This document shows, in pieces, positions 1 through 9,347 of a stretch of DNA of 64,000 bases; position 1 is the first letter of the stretch; each line of letters starts with the position of its first letter. The notes below the pieces were generated by a model that was not told where the DNA came from, did not search any database, and was given only the letters and a program-made list of their open reading frames with translations. Origin of the DNA: Nocardioidaceae bacterium (GTDB taxonomy: Bacteria > Actinomycetota > Actinomycetes > Propionibacteriales > Nocardioidaceae); contig CP076053.1 in the NCBI GenBank assembly GCA_018672315.1, positions 1,041,827 to 1,105,826 on the forward strand, written 5' to 3'. The position numbers were made by a program, and so were the translations under genes.

Positions 1-2
1 GT

Positions 3-728
3 CACGGAAGTGCAGCCACCATGAGAGATCTCGCGACTCTGCGGAAGAGCATCGAGACGGTGCATCTCACGCGGCCCGGCTCCAGCACGGTGAAAAGGTG
101 CTCGGGCCATCTCGTGCACGGTGGTCGACTCGAGGACGACGAGGTGACTCTCGTGCAGGGTCTCCGCACGACGACACCAGGCCGCACGGTCGCCGACATC
201 GCGCGCTGCGACGGTCTGCTCGCCGGGCTGGTCGTCGCCGATCAGGCGCTTCGCTCCGGGATGGAACCCGTCGATCTCGCCGAGGCACTCGCTCGACAGC
301 GTGGGCTGCCGGGCACCGCGTGCTTCGACCGGCTGCTCCGCCAGGCCGACGCGGGTGCGGAGAACCCGGGTGAGACCCTCGCCCGCGCTCTTGTCACCGA
401 GGTGACTGCAGCACTGGGCATCCCCTCCCCGGAGACGCAGTTCGAGATACGGGGCTCGCGCACCGCGTATGCCGATCTGCGTGTGGGGCGCCTGCTGATC
501 GAGTTCGACGGTCGATGGAAGTACGCCCGCGACCGACCCTTCGGCGACTGTCGCCCCGTCGACGACGTCCTCTGGGACGAGAAGCGACGCGAGGACTGGC
601 TGCGAGAACAGGGCTTCGTGGTCATCCGCCTCACGTGGGGCGATGTGTGGGGCGCCGGGCGAGCAGCTGCACGTCGTCGCATCCACCACGCGATCGTGAA
701 GCACTCGGGGCTGCTCCACGCGGCCTGA
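3..728 (+). CDS. DUF559-type (Vsr-fold) protein, 5' truncated by window edge
   Basis: Hypothetical protein of the AbiEi-like/DUF559 group. The reading frame is open from base 3, and the residues before the first ATG (position 21) read HGSAAT, resembling the conserved H-x-SAA element found well inside these proteins. The real start therefore lies upstream of the window. The C-terminal third carries the DUF559 core: IEFDG followed by KY, then an EKRREDWLREQGF helix and a VIRLTWGDV strand, as in very-short-patch-repair-like endonuclease folds. Such genes are common in Nocardioides-type genomes and their biological role is unproven. A second member of the group sits at 23581-24381. The family is fairly sure; the function is unknown. 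Confidence 0.75.
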   Translation, partial: HGSAATMRDLATLRKSIETVHLTRPGSSTVKRCSGHLVHGGRLEDDEVTLVQGLRTTTPGRTVADIARCDGLLAGLVVADQALRSGMEPVDLAEALARQRGLPGTACFDRLLRQADAGAENPGETLARALVTEVTAALGIPSPETQFEIRGSRTAYADLRVGRLLIEFDGRWKYARDRPFGDCRPVDDVLWDEKRREDWLREQGFVVIRLTWGDVWGAGRAAARRRIHHAIVKHSGLLHAA

Positions 729-825
729 TGTGCTCCGTCGCGCGCTGCCGTCCCGCTCGCGCGACTGACGACCCCCGACAGCGGGTCGCCAGGGACCTCG
801 AGCGGTCGCCGGCCACCGGACGCAG

Positions 826-861
826 ACGAGCCCCCACCCGCTGAGGCGGGTGGGGGCTCGT
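826..861. terminator. Bidirectional terminator hairpin after groEL
   Basis: Perfect 16-bp stem (826-841 with 846-861) and a 4-nt loop, directly beyond the groEL stop codon. There is no clear U-tract, which is usual for actinobacterial terminators. It can also serve the converging DUF559 gene. Confidence 0.85.
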
Positions 862-870
862 GAGGGTGGA

Positions 871-2508
<1,638 letters not shown>

Positions 2509-2562
2509 TCACGTGTACGGGGGGTGGTGCTGGAACGGGGGTCGTCCGTGCGGGCACGGACG

Positions 2563-2606
2563 CGCGTCGACCCCGGCCCCCGGGAGCGGGCACCGGGGTC
2601 GACGCG
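2563..2606. other. Intercistronic stem-loop between groES and groEL
   Basis: Perfect 14-bp inverted repeat (2563-2576 with 2593-2606) and a 16-nt loop, in the 135-nt spacer of the groES-groEL transcript. It could be an attenuator, an RNase processing or stabilising site, or a partial terminator. The sequence alone does not decide which. Confidence 0.7.
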
Positions 2607-2628
2607 GTGGTGAAGAAGTGCGGCTGGG

Positions 2629-2922
2629 TCAGCCGACGACCGCGAGCACGTCGCGGGCGGAGAGGATCAGGTAGTCCTGGCCGGAGTACTTGACCTCGGT
2701 GCCGCCGTACTTGGAGTAGATGACCTTGTCGCCGACGCTGACGTCGACCGGCACGCGGTTGCCCTTGTCGTCGATGCGGCCCGGGCCGACGGCGACGACC
2801 TCGCCCTCCTGGGGCTTCTCCTTGGCGGTGTCCGGGATGACCAGGCCGGAGGCGGTGGTCTCCTCGGCCTCGAGCGTCTGGACGACGATGCGGTCCTCGA
2901 GCGGCTTGATGTTGACCGACAC
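2629..2922 (-). CDS. groES: Co-chaperonin GroES (10 kDa)
   Basis: Heptameric lid of the GroEL chamber. The protein shows the full family pattern: [11 protein letters not shown] at the N-terminus, the mobile-loop region [25 protein letters not shown] and the C-terminal [14 protein letters not shown] chose the GTG start at 2922 (97 aa, product MSVNIKPL...) because a GGAGG box lies 8 nt upstream and the length matches actinobacterial GroES. Longer in-frame starts at 2937 (ATG) and 2970 lack such a site. It is the first gene of groES-groEL and is transcribed from a promoter overlapped by CIRCE operators at 3014-3075, so heat-shock control through HrcA is expected. Confidence 0.97.
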   Translation of the reverse strand: MSVNIKPLEDRIVVQTLEAEETTASGLVIPDTAKEKPQEGEVVAVGPGRIDDKGNRVPVDVSVGDKVIYSKYGGTEVKYSGQDYLILSARDVLAVVG

Positions 2923-3013
2923 GTTGTCGACCTCCATGTGTTGTGTACGTGGACGAGTGGTGGTCGCCACCGGTCTCGCCGCGCCGTCGCGGGGGTCGCG
3001 GGAGGGATGGCGG

Positions 3014-3040
3014 TTGGCAATCTCACCAGGAGAGTGCCAG
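3014..3040. promoter_or_regulatory. Second, degenerate CIRCE-like element
   Basis: TTGGCAATC, 9-nt spacer, GAGTGCCAG. It keeps the exact CIRCE geometry with two mismatches per arm relative to TTAGCACTC/GAGTGCTAA. It lies 35 bp from the better element, over the expected groES transcription start. Confidence 0.65.
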
Positions 3041-3045
3041 GTCTG

Positions 3046-3075
3046 AACTTAGCACTCACTCATCCCGAGTGCCAA
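3046..3075 (-). promoter_or_regulatory. groES promoter
   Basis: On the minus strand, -35 TTGGCA (3075-3070), an 18-nt spacer and -10 TAAGTT (3051-3046), about 120 nt upstream of the groES start. The CIRCE palindrome covers it from -35 to -10, so HrcA binding would block RNA polymerase directly. Confidence 0.6.
3049..3075. promoter_or_regulatory. CIRCE operator (HrcA binding site)
   Basis: TTAGCACTC, 9-nt spacer, GAGTGCCAA: one arm is perfect and the other differs from consensus by one base. CIRCE is the binding site of the heat-shock repressor HrcA, whose gene is not in this window. Confidence 0.93.
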
Positions 3076-3091
3076 AGGGCCGCCTTCCCGC

Positions 3092-3745
3092 TCAGCGTGC
3101 TGGCCGCGCCAGGGTCAGTCCGGCCGCGAGCGGCATCAGCACCTGCCGCAACCGCTGCTCCCCGTGCAGCCACTCGTTGAACGAGGTCGGGTCCTGGGTG
3201 TTCTCCACGACCAGCAGGCCGCGGGGGCCGAGCAGCGTGCGGTCCAGGAGCGTACGCACCAGGACCCGCGCCCGCTCGGGCGTGAGCCCGCCCGGGACCT
3301 CGCCGAGGACGACGCGGACGAGGTCCACGGGCTCCAGCAGCTCCGCGAGCACCGCCTCGGGCCGGGAGGACACGACCCGCACCAGGTCGCCGTGACGGGC
3401 CTGCGCCAGCGCACGGCGCACCTCGCCGAGGGCGGCGGGGTGCGGCGCACAGGCCACGACCGAGCGCGAGGTCGCGAGGCTGCGGGCGGCGGTGGCGTCA
3501 CCCTCGTACGCCTCGCCGATCGCCGTGGCCATCGCGAGCGCGGACGCGCCCGTGGCCAGCCCGAGGTCGAGCACGCGCCGTGCGGACCCGACGTGCACCA
3601 GGGTCGCGAGCAGCTCGGCCACCACGCGCGCGGGGGCGTCCTCGTGGGCCTGTCGTTCCACCTTCGCCAGGTCTCGTGAGCCGGGTGAGGTGTGGTCGCG
3701 GGCGTAGCGCTCACGCTCCTGCAGCTGAGCGGCCTCGACGACCAT
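3092..3745 (-). CDS. O-methyltransferase-like protein downstream of mysD
   Basis: A 217-aa class I SAM methyltransferase-like protein of the catechol/caffeoyl-CoA O-methyltransferase type. The SAM-binding loop reads VLDLGLATGAS, a departure from the usual E/D-x-G-x-G-x-G. The C-terminal stretch RGLLVVENT...FNEWL...RLRQVLMPL...GLTLA strongly parallels the C-terminus of MysB at 7080-8000. ATG 3745 was chosen because GGAGG lies just upstream; a longer frame to 3814 has no such site. It follows mysD on the same strand after 111 nt, so it may be the last gene of the MAA operon or a separate unit. Substrate is unknown. It could be a diverged duplicate of MysB or an unrelated housekeeping O-methyltransferase. 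Confidence 0.75.
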   Translation of the reverse strand: MVVEAAQLQERERYARDHTSPGSRDLAKVERQAHEDAPARVVAELLATLVHVGSARRVLDLGLATGASALAMATAIGEAYEGDATAARSLATSRSVVACAPHPAALGEVRRALAQARHGDLVRVVSSRPEAVLAELLEPVDLVRVVLGEVPGGLTPERARVLVRTLLDRTLLGPRGLLVVENTQDPTSFNEWLHGEQRLRQVLMPLAAGLTLARPAR

Positions 3746-3856
3746 CGACCCTCCTGTCGGCGCGACCCCGAGCGGGGTCCGGTCACGACGGTGACAGACG
3801 CGGAGCGGGACCACCAGGCCGCGAAGGTCGTTTCCGTTGCGCGCTACCGAAACGTG

Positions 3857-4951
3857 TCAGGCTTGGCGTACGAGAGCGCTTGCGACGGCGAACATCGACG
3901 CCGTGTCCGAACCCGCTGCCCGTCCCATCGCCACCAGCACCGACTGCTCCGCGAAGGAGCAGTAGAGCCCGGCCTCGAGGAAGAAGGGATCACCCGCCGG
4001 GTCGATCCTGAAGTCGAAGAGCCCGTAGTGCCGGCAGCCCAACGCCTCGAAGGCCGCCAGGGCTGCCTGCTGCACGGCGGCGACCACGGGGTCCTCGGGT
4101 CCGGCCTCGACGATCCAGGCGTACGTCTCGTCCTTCGCCACCAGCTCCAACGACCCGTCCTCGGCGCGGCGCAGCTTGTCGGCCTCGTCGCGCACGGGCT
4201 TGGTCACGGCGTCGACGGCGTACTCCTCCAGCGGCAGCGCCACCGGACCGTCCGCGGTCTCCCACACCCCGCACCGCACCTCACGCCCCAGAGGCACGAA
4301 CTGCTCGACGAGCACCTCCTCGTCCACCGCGAAGGCCCTGGCCAGAGCGGCCCGCAGCTCCGTGTCCCGCGAGGGACCGGCGCGCACCAGCGTGACCCCG
4401 GTCGAGTTGTCGGCCGAGGCCGGCTTCACCACCACGTCGCCCGCCAGGTCTGCGTCCTCCAGGATCTGGGACCCCTCCAGGGCCACCTCCTCGCGCCGCA
4501 GCAACCGGCCCACGGGCACGCGTACGCCACCGGCCGCCACGAGCGCGCGGGCCCGCTGCTTGTGGGCCCCGAGCGCCATGACCGTCGCCGTGTTGCCGAC
4601 GAAGGGGATGCCCAGCAGGTCCAGGAGGGCGCGGTAGGTCGTCATCCCCGGCACGCAGAACATCTGCGGCAGCCCGAGGTCGACCTCGAGCCCGACGAGG
4701 TGCGTGAGCGCCTCACCCGTCCCGACCCGGGGCGCCGCGGCCAGCGCCGCGGGGCCGAGGTCGCGCGGGAACGACCACGCACCGTCCGGTTCGACGTGGG
4801 CGAGGAGGTGCTCGTACGCGAGCCCCGGCTGCGACAGCGTCGCGAGCGCGTCGCGGGCGTAGAGGAGCGAGAGGTCGGCGAGCTCGTCGGAGACCGCGGA
4901 CCCGACCAGGTGCAGCACGCGCACCGGTCGACCGGCGCCGGTGTCAGTCAC
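3857..4951 (-). CDS. mysD: MysD: D-Ala-D-Ala ligase-like MAA ligase
   Basis: ATP-grasp amino-acid ligase, 364 aa, resembling D-alanine-D-alanine ligase. In MAA pathways MysD condenses mycosporine-glycine with a second amino acid (often serine or threonine) to give shinorine- or porphyra-334-type imines. The central ATP-grasp block VVKPASADNSTGVTLV is clear. The C-terminal metal block reads FLEAGLYCSF, where Ddl enzymes have E-x-N followed by a Pro-Gly turn. It starts at GTG with GGAGG 6 nt upstream, overlapping the end of mysC by 8 nt, so it should be translationally coupled. Context (mysA, mysB, mysC) makes MAA synthesis far likelier than a role in peptidoglycan. The identity of the added amino acid cannot be read from the sequence. 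Confidence 0.88.
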   Translation of the reverse strand: MTDTGAGRPVRVLHLVGSAVSDELADLSLLYARDALATLSQPGLAYEHLLAHVEPDGAWSFPRDLGPAALAAAPRVGTGEALTHLVGLEVDLGLPQMFCVPGMTTYRALLDLLGIPFVGNTATVMALGAHKQRARALVAAGGVRVPVGRLLRREEVALEGSQILEDADLAGDVVVKPASADNSTGVTLVRAGPSRDTELRAALARAFAVDEEVLVEQFVPLGREVRCGVWETADGPVALPLEEYAVDAVTKPVRDEADKLRRAEDGSLELVAKDETYAWIVEAGPEDPVVAAVQQAALAAFEALGCRHYGLFDFRIDPAGDPFFLEAGLYCSFAEQSVLVAMGRAAGSDTASMFAVASALVRQA

Positions 4952-6281
4952 CCCCGGCCTCCACGAGCTTGCCGATGTTGACGTCGACCCGGATCCACCG
5001 GGTGCCCCGGCGCAGCGCGACCAGCAGCAGCGAGGCGATCTGCACGTGCGGCACCGTCAGGAACGGCATCGGGTCACGGGGGTCCAGCAACGCGTCCACG
5101 CCACCGGTGAGCACGCGCCACGCCTCCGCCGGCGTGCGTTGCCCCGTGACCAGGCGCCAGACCTCGTGCGCGAGCCAGTAGGTCGACGGCGCGGATGGGC
5201 CGGGTTCGAGCATCGGACGATCCCGCTCCAGGTACGCCGCCGCGAGCGCCTCGTCGTCGTGCCGGAACACCGTGATGGCCGAGTGCGTCCGCGGGTTGCA
5301 CTCGATCGCCCGGGGCTCCCCGGCGGCGTCGAGCATGAAGTCGAAGGAGTACTGCCCGGTCAACCCGTGGACCCCCACGAACCGCGTCACCCACTCGCGC
5401 ACCGCCGGCACGTCGACGTGGGTGTAGTTGACCTGGAACGCCGAGGACCAGCAGCACACGTACGCCTGGACGCGCCCCGCGACCGCCGTCGTGTGGGCAC
5501 ACAGCTCGGGCCCGGGCATCAGCTCCTGCACCACCCAAGGGCGGTCGGGCGAGACCTCGCGGTCGGCGGCGAAGACGTACGTCTGCTCCCTCGTCTCCCG
5601 TGGCAGCGGGGTGAGGTCGAGCCGGTGCACGGGGTCGTACGCGATCGACTTGAGCACGTAGCGCGCGCCGTCCGCGACCCGTGCCGCCCGCGCCGGGTCC
5701 TCGAGCGCCGCGAGGACCTCCTCGGCGCTGGTGACCCGCACCGAGTCGGGCACGGGCAGTCCGAGCTCGTCGGCCATCGCGGTGAAGGTGGCCTTGTCGT
5801 CCAGCGCGGCGATGGTCTCGGGCGCGCCGTGCACCACCCGGCAGAGGCCGGCGAGGCGCTCTCCGGCGACGGCGTCGTGGTAGCTGGCCACGGGACTGCA
5901 CACCGGCACGTAGACGTCCACGCCCTCCTCGCGCACGACCGCCTCCAGGGCCTCCGCGTACGCCGGGTCGTCCGGTGCCGGCACGGTGCGGAACACGTCG
6001 ACGGCGCGGGAGAAGCGGTGACCGCTCCAGCGGTACTTCTCCATCTCCACCAGCACCACCCGGTGGCCCGCGCCGTGGAACGTGCGCGCCAGCTGCAGCG
6101 CCTTGGTCATCTTGCCGCCGGATACCAGCACCGTGAGACGCTCCGGGCCGAGGTCGGGTGGACGATGCCGGGCCGCCGGGCGCACCAGCGCCGCGGCGAG
6201 GACGGCGGCGTCCACGGGCAGCGCGACGGTGAGCGCCGCGAGCATCCCGAGGCTGCGCAGACGGGCCGACGCCTTGCTCAC
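4944..6281 (-). CDS. mysC: MysC: ATP-grasp ligase forming mycosporine-glycine
   Basis: ATP-grasp enzyme that attaches glycine to 4-deoxygadusol to form mycosporine-glycine. From the GTG at 6281 it is 445 aa. It has a hydrophobic N-terminal segment (about residues 10-35), then LVSGGKMTKALQLARTFH, VYVPVCSPVASYHDA, the ATP-grasp core YVLKSIAYDPVHRLDLT, ECNPRTHSAITVF, and the C-terminal signature VNIGKLVEAGGD. These blocks match what I recall of cyanobacterial MysC nearly end to end. The GTG start overlaps the stop of the upstream dioxygenase in a GTGA arrangement. A longer frame upstream is Arg/Gly-rich and lies inside the dioxygenase gene, so I rejected it. This is one of the most diagnostic genes of the cluster. 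Confidence 0.95.
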   Translation of the reverse strand: MSKASARLRSLGMLAALTVALPVDAAVLAAALVRPAARHRPPDLGPERLTVLVSGGKMTKALQLARTFHGAGHRVVLVEMEKYRWSGHRFSRAVDVFRTVPAPDDPAYAEALEAVVREEGVDVYVPVCSPVASYHDAVAGERLAGLCRVVHGAPETIAALDDKATFTAMADELGLPVPDSVRVTSAEEVLAALEDPARAARVADGARYVLKSIAYDPVHRLDLTPLPRETREQTYVFAADREVSPDRPWVVQELMPGPELCAHTTAVAGRVQAYVCCWSSAFQVNYTHVDVPAVREWVTRFVGVHGLTGQYSFDFMLDAAGEPRAIECNPRTHSAITVFRHDDEALAAAYLERDRPMLEPGPSAPSTYWLAHEVWRLVTGQRTPAEAWRVLTGGVDALLDPRDPMPFLTVPHVQIASLLLVALRRGTRWIRVDVNIGKLVEAGGD

Positions 6282-7078
6282 CCGGCGCCCGTGCCGTCGC
6301 CCGTGCCCGCGACCATGCCGCGGTGCATCACGCGGTCCCCGACCACGGCGGAGTGGTCGGCCCGGTGCATCACCGCGCCGTTGTCCCACACCACGACGTC
6401 CCCCGGCGACCAGGCGTGCCGCAACAGGTTGTCCTCGCGCAGGGAGTGGTCCAGCAGCCGCCGTACGAGGTCGGCCGCGGCCTCGTCCTCCAGCCCGGAC
6501 ACGGCCGCGAGCCGCTGCGGCGTGGAGAGGAACAGCGTCTCCCGGCCGCTCACCGGGTGCCGCCGCAGCAGCGGGTGCTGCGCGGAGGTCTGCGCGTCCG
6601 GTCCGAGCTGCTCGGGGGTCAGCCCCGTCACCACGTGGGTGGCGGTGCGTCCCTGCACCTCCTCACGCAGCGCGGCCGGCAGGGTCGCGGCGGCGGCGTA
6701 CTGGTCGCTGAAGAGCGTCGCGCCACCCTCGGCCGGCACCTGCACCGCGCGCAGCGCCGTGTACGCCGGCGGCACCGACACGTACGAGGTGTCGACGTGG
6801 AACCGGCTGCGTGGTGGCGTCGTGCGCCCGACGTTGGAGACGACGTTCAGGTCCGGGTGCCCGGGCACCGGTGTCTCGCCCACGGTGAACACGAGCTCGC
6901 CGAGCAGCCGCAGGAACGCGGTGAACTGGTCGTCGTCGAGGTCGTGCTGGTCGGGGACGACCAGCACGCCGTGCTCGGCCAGCAGGCTCCGTACCTCGGC
7001 GGCGAGAACCTCGTCGGCCTCGGCGAGGTCGACGCCGTTCAGTCTCGCCCCGAGCGGCTCGGTGGGCTGCACTCTCAT
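6278..7078 (-). CDS. TauD/TfdA-type Fe(II)/2-oxoglutarate dioxygenase in MAA operon
   Basis: Predicted non-heme iron, 2-oxoglutarate-dependent oxygenase of the taurine dioxygenase family, 266 aa. The metal triad is visible: H94-x-D96 in SRFHVDTSY and H238 in WDNGAVMHRADH. R253 in VMHRG is the likely 2-oxoglutarate-binding arginine. ATG 7078 was chosen because GGGAGC lies 9 nt upstream; a GTG at 7087 is also in frame but sits too close to that box. It lies between mysB and mysC with 1-nt and 4-nt junctions, so it is almost certainly part of the pathway. Cyanobacterial MysH, a palythine-forming oxygenase, belongs to the different phytanoyl-CoA dioxygenase branch. The reaction here is unknown; oxidation or trimming of an MAA side chain is my inference. 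Confidence 0.9.
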   Translation of the reverse strand: MRVQPTEPLGARLNGVDLAEADEVLAAEVRSLLAEHGVLVVPDQHDLDDDQFTAFLRLLGELVFTVGETPVPGHPDLNVVSNVGRTTPPRSRFHVDTSYVSVPPAYTALRAVQVPAEGGATLFSDQYAAAATLPAALREEVQGRTATHVVTGLTPEQLGPDAQTSAQHPLLRRHPVSGRETLFLSTPQRLAAVSGLEDEAAADLVRRLLDHSLREDNLLRHAWSPGDVVVWDNGAVMHRADHSAVVGDRVMHRGMVAGTGDGTGAG

Positions 7079-7079
7079 C

Positions 7080-8000
7080 TCACTCACGCTCCCTCACGCG
7101 TCCGGCCGTCCGGTCGGTGGTGTCCGCCCAGCGCACCAGGGTCACGCCGTCACGCAACGGGACCAGCACCTGGCGTACGCGGGGCTCCTGCGCGAGCCAG
7201 GTGTTGAACGCGGCGACGGCCTCCCCGTTGTCGCTCACGGCTCCCGGCCCGGCCGCCCACGGTTCGCCCTGCATCAGGGTGTTGTCGACGACCAGCAGGC
7301 CGTCGCGGGCGAGCAGACCCTCGTCGAGGAGCGTCTCGACGTACGCCCGGTAGCCGCGCTTGTCGGCGTCGAGGAAGACGAGGTCGAAGACGCGACCGTC
7401 CGACGCGAGCGCGGCGAGCGTGTCTCCGGCAGGCCCGACACGCACGTCGACACGGTCGCCGGCGCCGGCTCCGGCGAAGCACTCCGCGGCGAACGCGGCC
7501 ACGCCGGGGTCGAGCTCGCAGGCCACGACCGAACCGTCCTCGGGGAGCGCCTGCGCCATCGCCAGTGCGGCGTAGCCGGTGAACATGCCGATCTCCAGCA
7601 CCTCGACCGCACCCGTCACCGCGACCAGCGTGGCCAGCAGCTCACCCTCGACGTGGCCGGAGAGCATCTCGGCCTCGACCGCGACGCGGGCGTCGACGCG
7701 CTCGGCCGTCCAGTCGTGGTCGACCGTGCGCCGCGCCAGCGCTGCGAGGTCCGGGGACTCCGGCGTGGTGCAGGCGACGAGGTAGGGGTCCAGCCCCCCG
7801 GCGAGACGTGTCGCGTGCTCCAGCCCGACGACCAGGTCGTCTAGCAGGCCGGTGACCTCCGCGCGGGCCGCGTCGCGCTCGGGTGAGGCCCCGGCCCGGG
7901 CGAGCGACGCGGCCGCCGCCCGGGCCTTGCCCGTCAACGTCCCGAGCTGCTGGTCGAGCAGACCGACCGGGGTGACCGGGCGGGTGCCCGTCGTCGTCAC
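7080..8000 (-). CDS. mysB: MysB: O-methyltransferase making 4-deoxygadusol
   Basis: SAM-dependent O-methyltransferase, 306 aa, that methylates desmethyl-4-deoxygadusol in MAA synthesis. The SAM-binding block VLEIGMFTGYAALAMAQALP is preceded by EMLSGHVEGELL, a combination typical of MysB. The metal/catalytic stretch VFLDADKRGYRAY and the C-terminal RVRQVLVPLRDGVTLVR follow. The GTG start overlaps the mysA stop by 4 nt (GTGA), and the stop sits just before the dioxygenase start. There are extra residues at both ends compared with the roughly 280-aa cyanobacterial enzymes. The assignment rests on sequence blocks and on the adjacent mysA and mysC. Confidence 0.93.
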   Translation of the reverse strand: MTTTGTRPVTPVGLLDQQLGTLTGKARAAAASLARAGASPERDAARAEVTGLLDDLVVGLEHATRLAGGLDPYLVACTTPESPDLAALARRTVDHDWTAERVDARVAVEAEMLSGHVEGELLATLVAVTGAVEVLEIGMFTGYAALAMAQALPEDGSVVACELDPGVAAFAAECFAGAGAGDRVDVRVGPAGDTLAALASDGRVFDLVFLDADKRGYRAYVETLLDEGLLARDGLLVVDNTLMQGEPWAAGPGAVSDNGEAVAAFNTWLAQEPRVRQVLVPLRDGVTLVRWADTTDRTAGRVRERE

Positions 8001-9325
8001 GCCACCGACTCGCCGACTCCGGCGGAGTCGGAACCGTCGATGAAGGCCTGCACGCCGCCACCCCCGCGCGGGTAGGACGCGACCCGCTCACGGTGCACCT
8101 CCAGGGTGCGGACGAGCTCCTCGACGGTGACGTCGTTGAGGAACGTGCACTCCCCGATCGGGTCCGGCACCGCGGCGCGCAGCTTGCCGTCGCGGGTCTG
8201 CAGGATCGCGTCGTTGGCGCGCTCGAGCAGCTCCGGCGTCAGGTGCGCCGAGTCCAGCGCGAGGCCCAGACCGCTCATCAGCGCGAAGATGCGGTCGCGG
8301 TCGCCCGCCCCGATCAGCCCGCGCTCCTCGGCCAGCGTCACCGAGAACGCCATGTCGATGTTGATGGCGTGACCGTGGAAGAACGGCACGTCGGGGCTCA
8401 GCTCGAGGATCGGGCTCCAGGTGTGGCCGAAGGCGATGACCCGGTCGAGGTCGAGCTCCTGCAGGTTCGGCGTCTCGAGCTCGAGCATGCGGCGTACGGA
8501 GTCGTAGGTGATCGCGTCGGCGACGTCGCGCAGCTCGGGACGGGATCCCTCGACGCGTCCGAAGCGGGACTCCAGCAGCTCCTCGCCGTACTTCTCGAGC
8601 AGGTCGAAGGTGGCGCTGTCACCGACGGTGGTGATCTTGATGAGCTCGGCCATGCCGTTGCGCACCTGGTCGGTGGGAAGGGTCCGCAGGAAGTCGAAGT
8701 CCATGAGGACCTTCGAGCTGGCGTGGAAGGCACCGAGCCGGTTCTTGTACTTGCCGTGGTTGACCGCGACCTTGATCGAGACCGAGGCGTCGATGAGGCC
8801 GATCAGGGTGGTGGGGATGCGGATGTAGTGCGTCGACCGACGGAACGCCGCGCACGCGAAGCCCGCGACATCGGTCGCGAGACCGCCACCGACCACCAGC
8901 ACCGGCTCCTTGCGGACCAGCCCGAACTCCGCGAAGGCGTCGACGATGCTCTCGACGGTCTCCCAGGTCTTCGTCGTCTCGTCGATCTCGAGCCGGAACA
9001 CCGTCAGGTCGATGCCGTGGTGCTCGAAGTAGGCGCGGGCAGCCTCACCGTGCAGGTCGTCGACGACGTCGTCGACCACCATGAGGCAGCGACCCCAGTC
9101 GCGGTAGCAGTCGGCCAGGGCAGTGTTGGCCGGGTCGTAGACGCCGTCGACGAAGTCGAGGGAGTAGTCGACCTCGTGCAGCGCGTGCACGTGCATCGAG
9201 GTGGGGGTCGCCGTCAGCGTCGAGGACGCCGTGCCGGGCGCGAAGGGCTGCGCCTCGGTGCGTACGTGCGTCTCGGTGGGGGCCTGGTCGGCGGTCTGGT
9301 CCGGGCGTACGGGCGTGCTGGTCAT
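7997..9325 (-). CDS. mysA: MysA: desmethyl-4-deoxygadusol synthase (sugar phosphate cyclase)
   Basis: Member of the dehydroquinate synthase-like sugar phosphate cyclase family, 442 aa. In MAA pathways it cyclises sedoheptulose 7-phosphate to desmethyl-4-deoxygadusol using NAD+ and a divalent metal. Visible blocks are VVGGGLATDVAGFACAAF (about 144-161), IPTTLIGLIDASVSIK (170-185), NHGKYKNRLGAF (189-200), GMAELIKI and AFGHTWSP. The first 30 or so residues are a poorly conserved extension. The related 2-epi-5-epi-valiolone synthase has similar blocks, but the directly following mysB and mysC favour the MAA enzyme over an aminocyclitol enzyme. A GAGAGG box lies 7 nt before the ATG. It begins 22 nt after the HAD-like gene. 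Confidence 0.93.
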   Translation of the reverse strand: MTSTPVRPDQTADQAPTETHVRTEAQPFAPGTASSTLTATPTSMHVHALHEVDYSLDFVDGVYDPANTALADCYRDWGRCLMVVDDVVDDLHGEAARAYFEHHGIDLTVFRLEIDETTKTWETVESIVDAFAEFGLVRKEPVLVVGGGLATDVAGFACAAFRRSTHYIRIPTTLIGLIDASVSIKVAVNHGKYKNRLGAFHASSKVLMDFDFLRTLPTDQVRNGMAELIKITTVGDSATFDLLEKYGEELLESRFGRVEGSRPELRDVADAITYDSVRRMLELETPNLQELDLDRVIAFGHTWSPILELSPDVPFFHGHAINIDMAFSVTLAEERGLIGAGDRDRIFALMSGLGLALDSAHLTPELLERANDAILQTRDGKLRAAVPDPIGECTFLNDVTVEELVRTLEVHRERVASYPRGGGGVQAFIDGSDSAGVGESVA

Positions 9326-9347
9326 GGGTGGCCTCTCAGGTTCTCGG

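Noticed and set aside
3829-3854. Inverted repeat CGTTTC/GAAACG as terminator of the MAA operon
   Set aside because: Only a 6-bp stem with a 14-nt loop, low in GC for this genome; it may be chance.
7997-9325. Reading the cyclase as valiolone synthase of an aminocyclitol/acarbose-type cluster
   Set aside because: The adjacent mysB, mysC and mysD are specific to MAA synthesis, and no aminotransferase, kinase or glycosyltransferase of a C7-cyclitol pathway is present.
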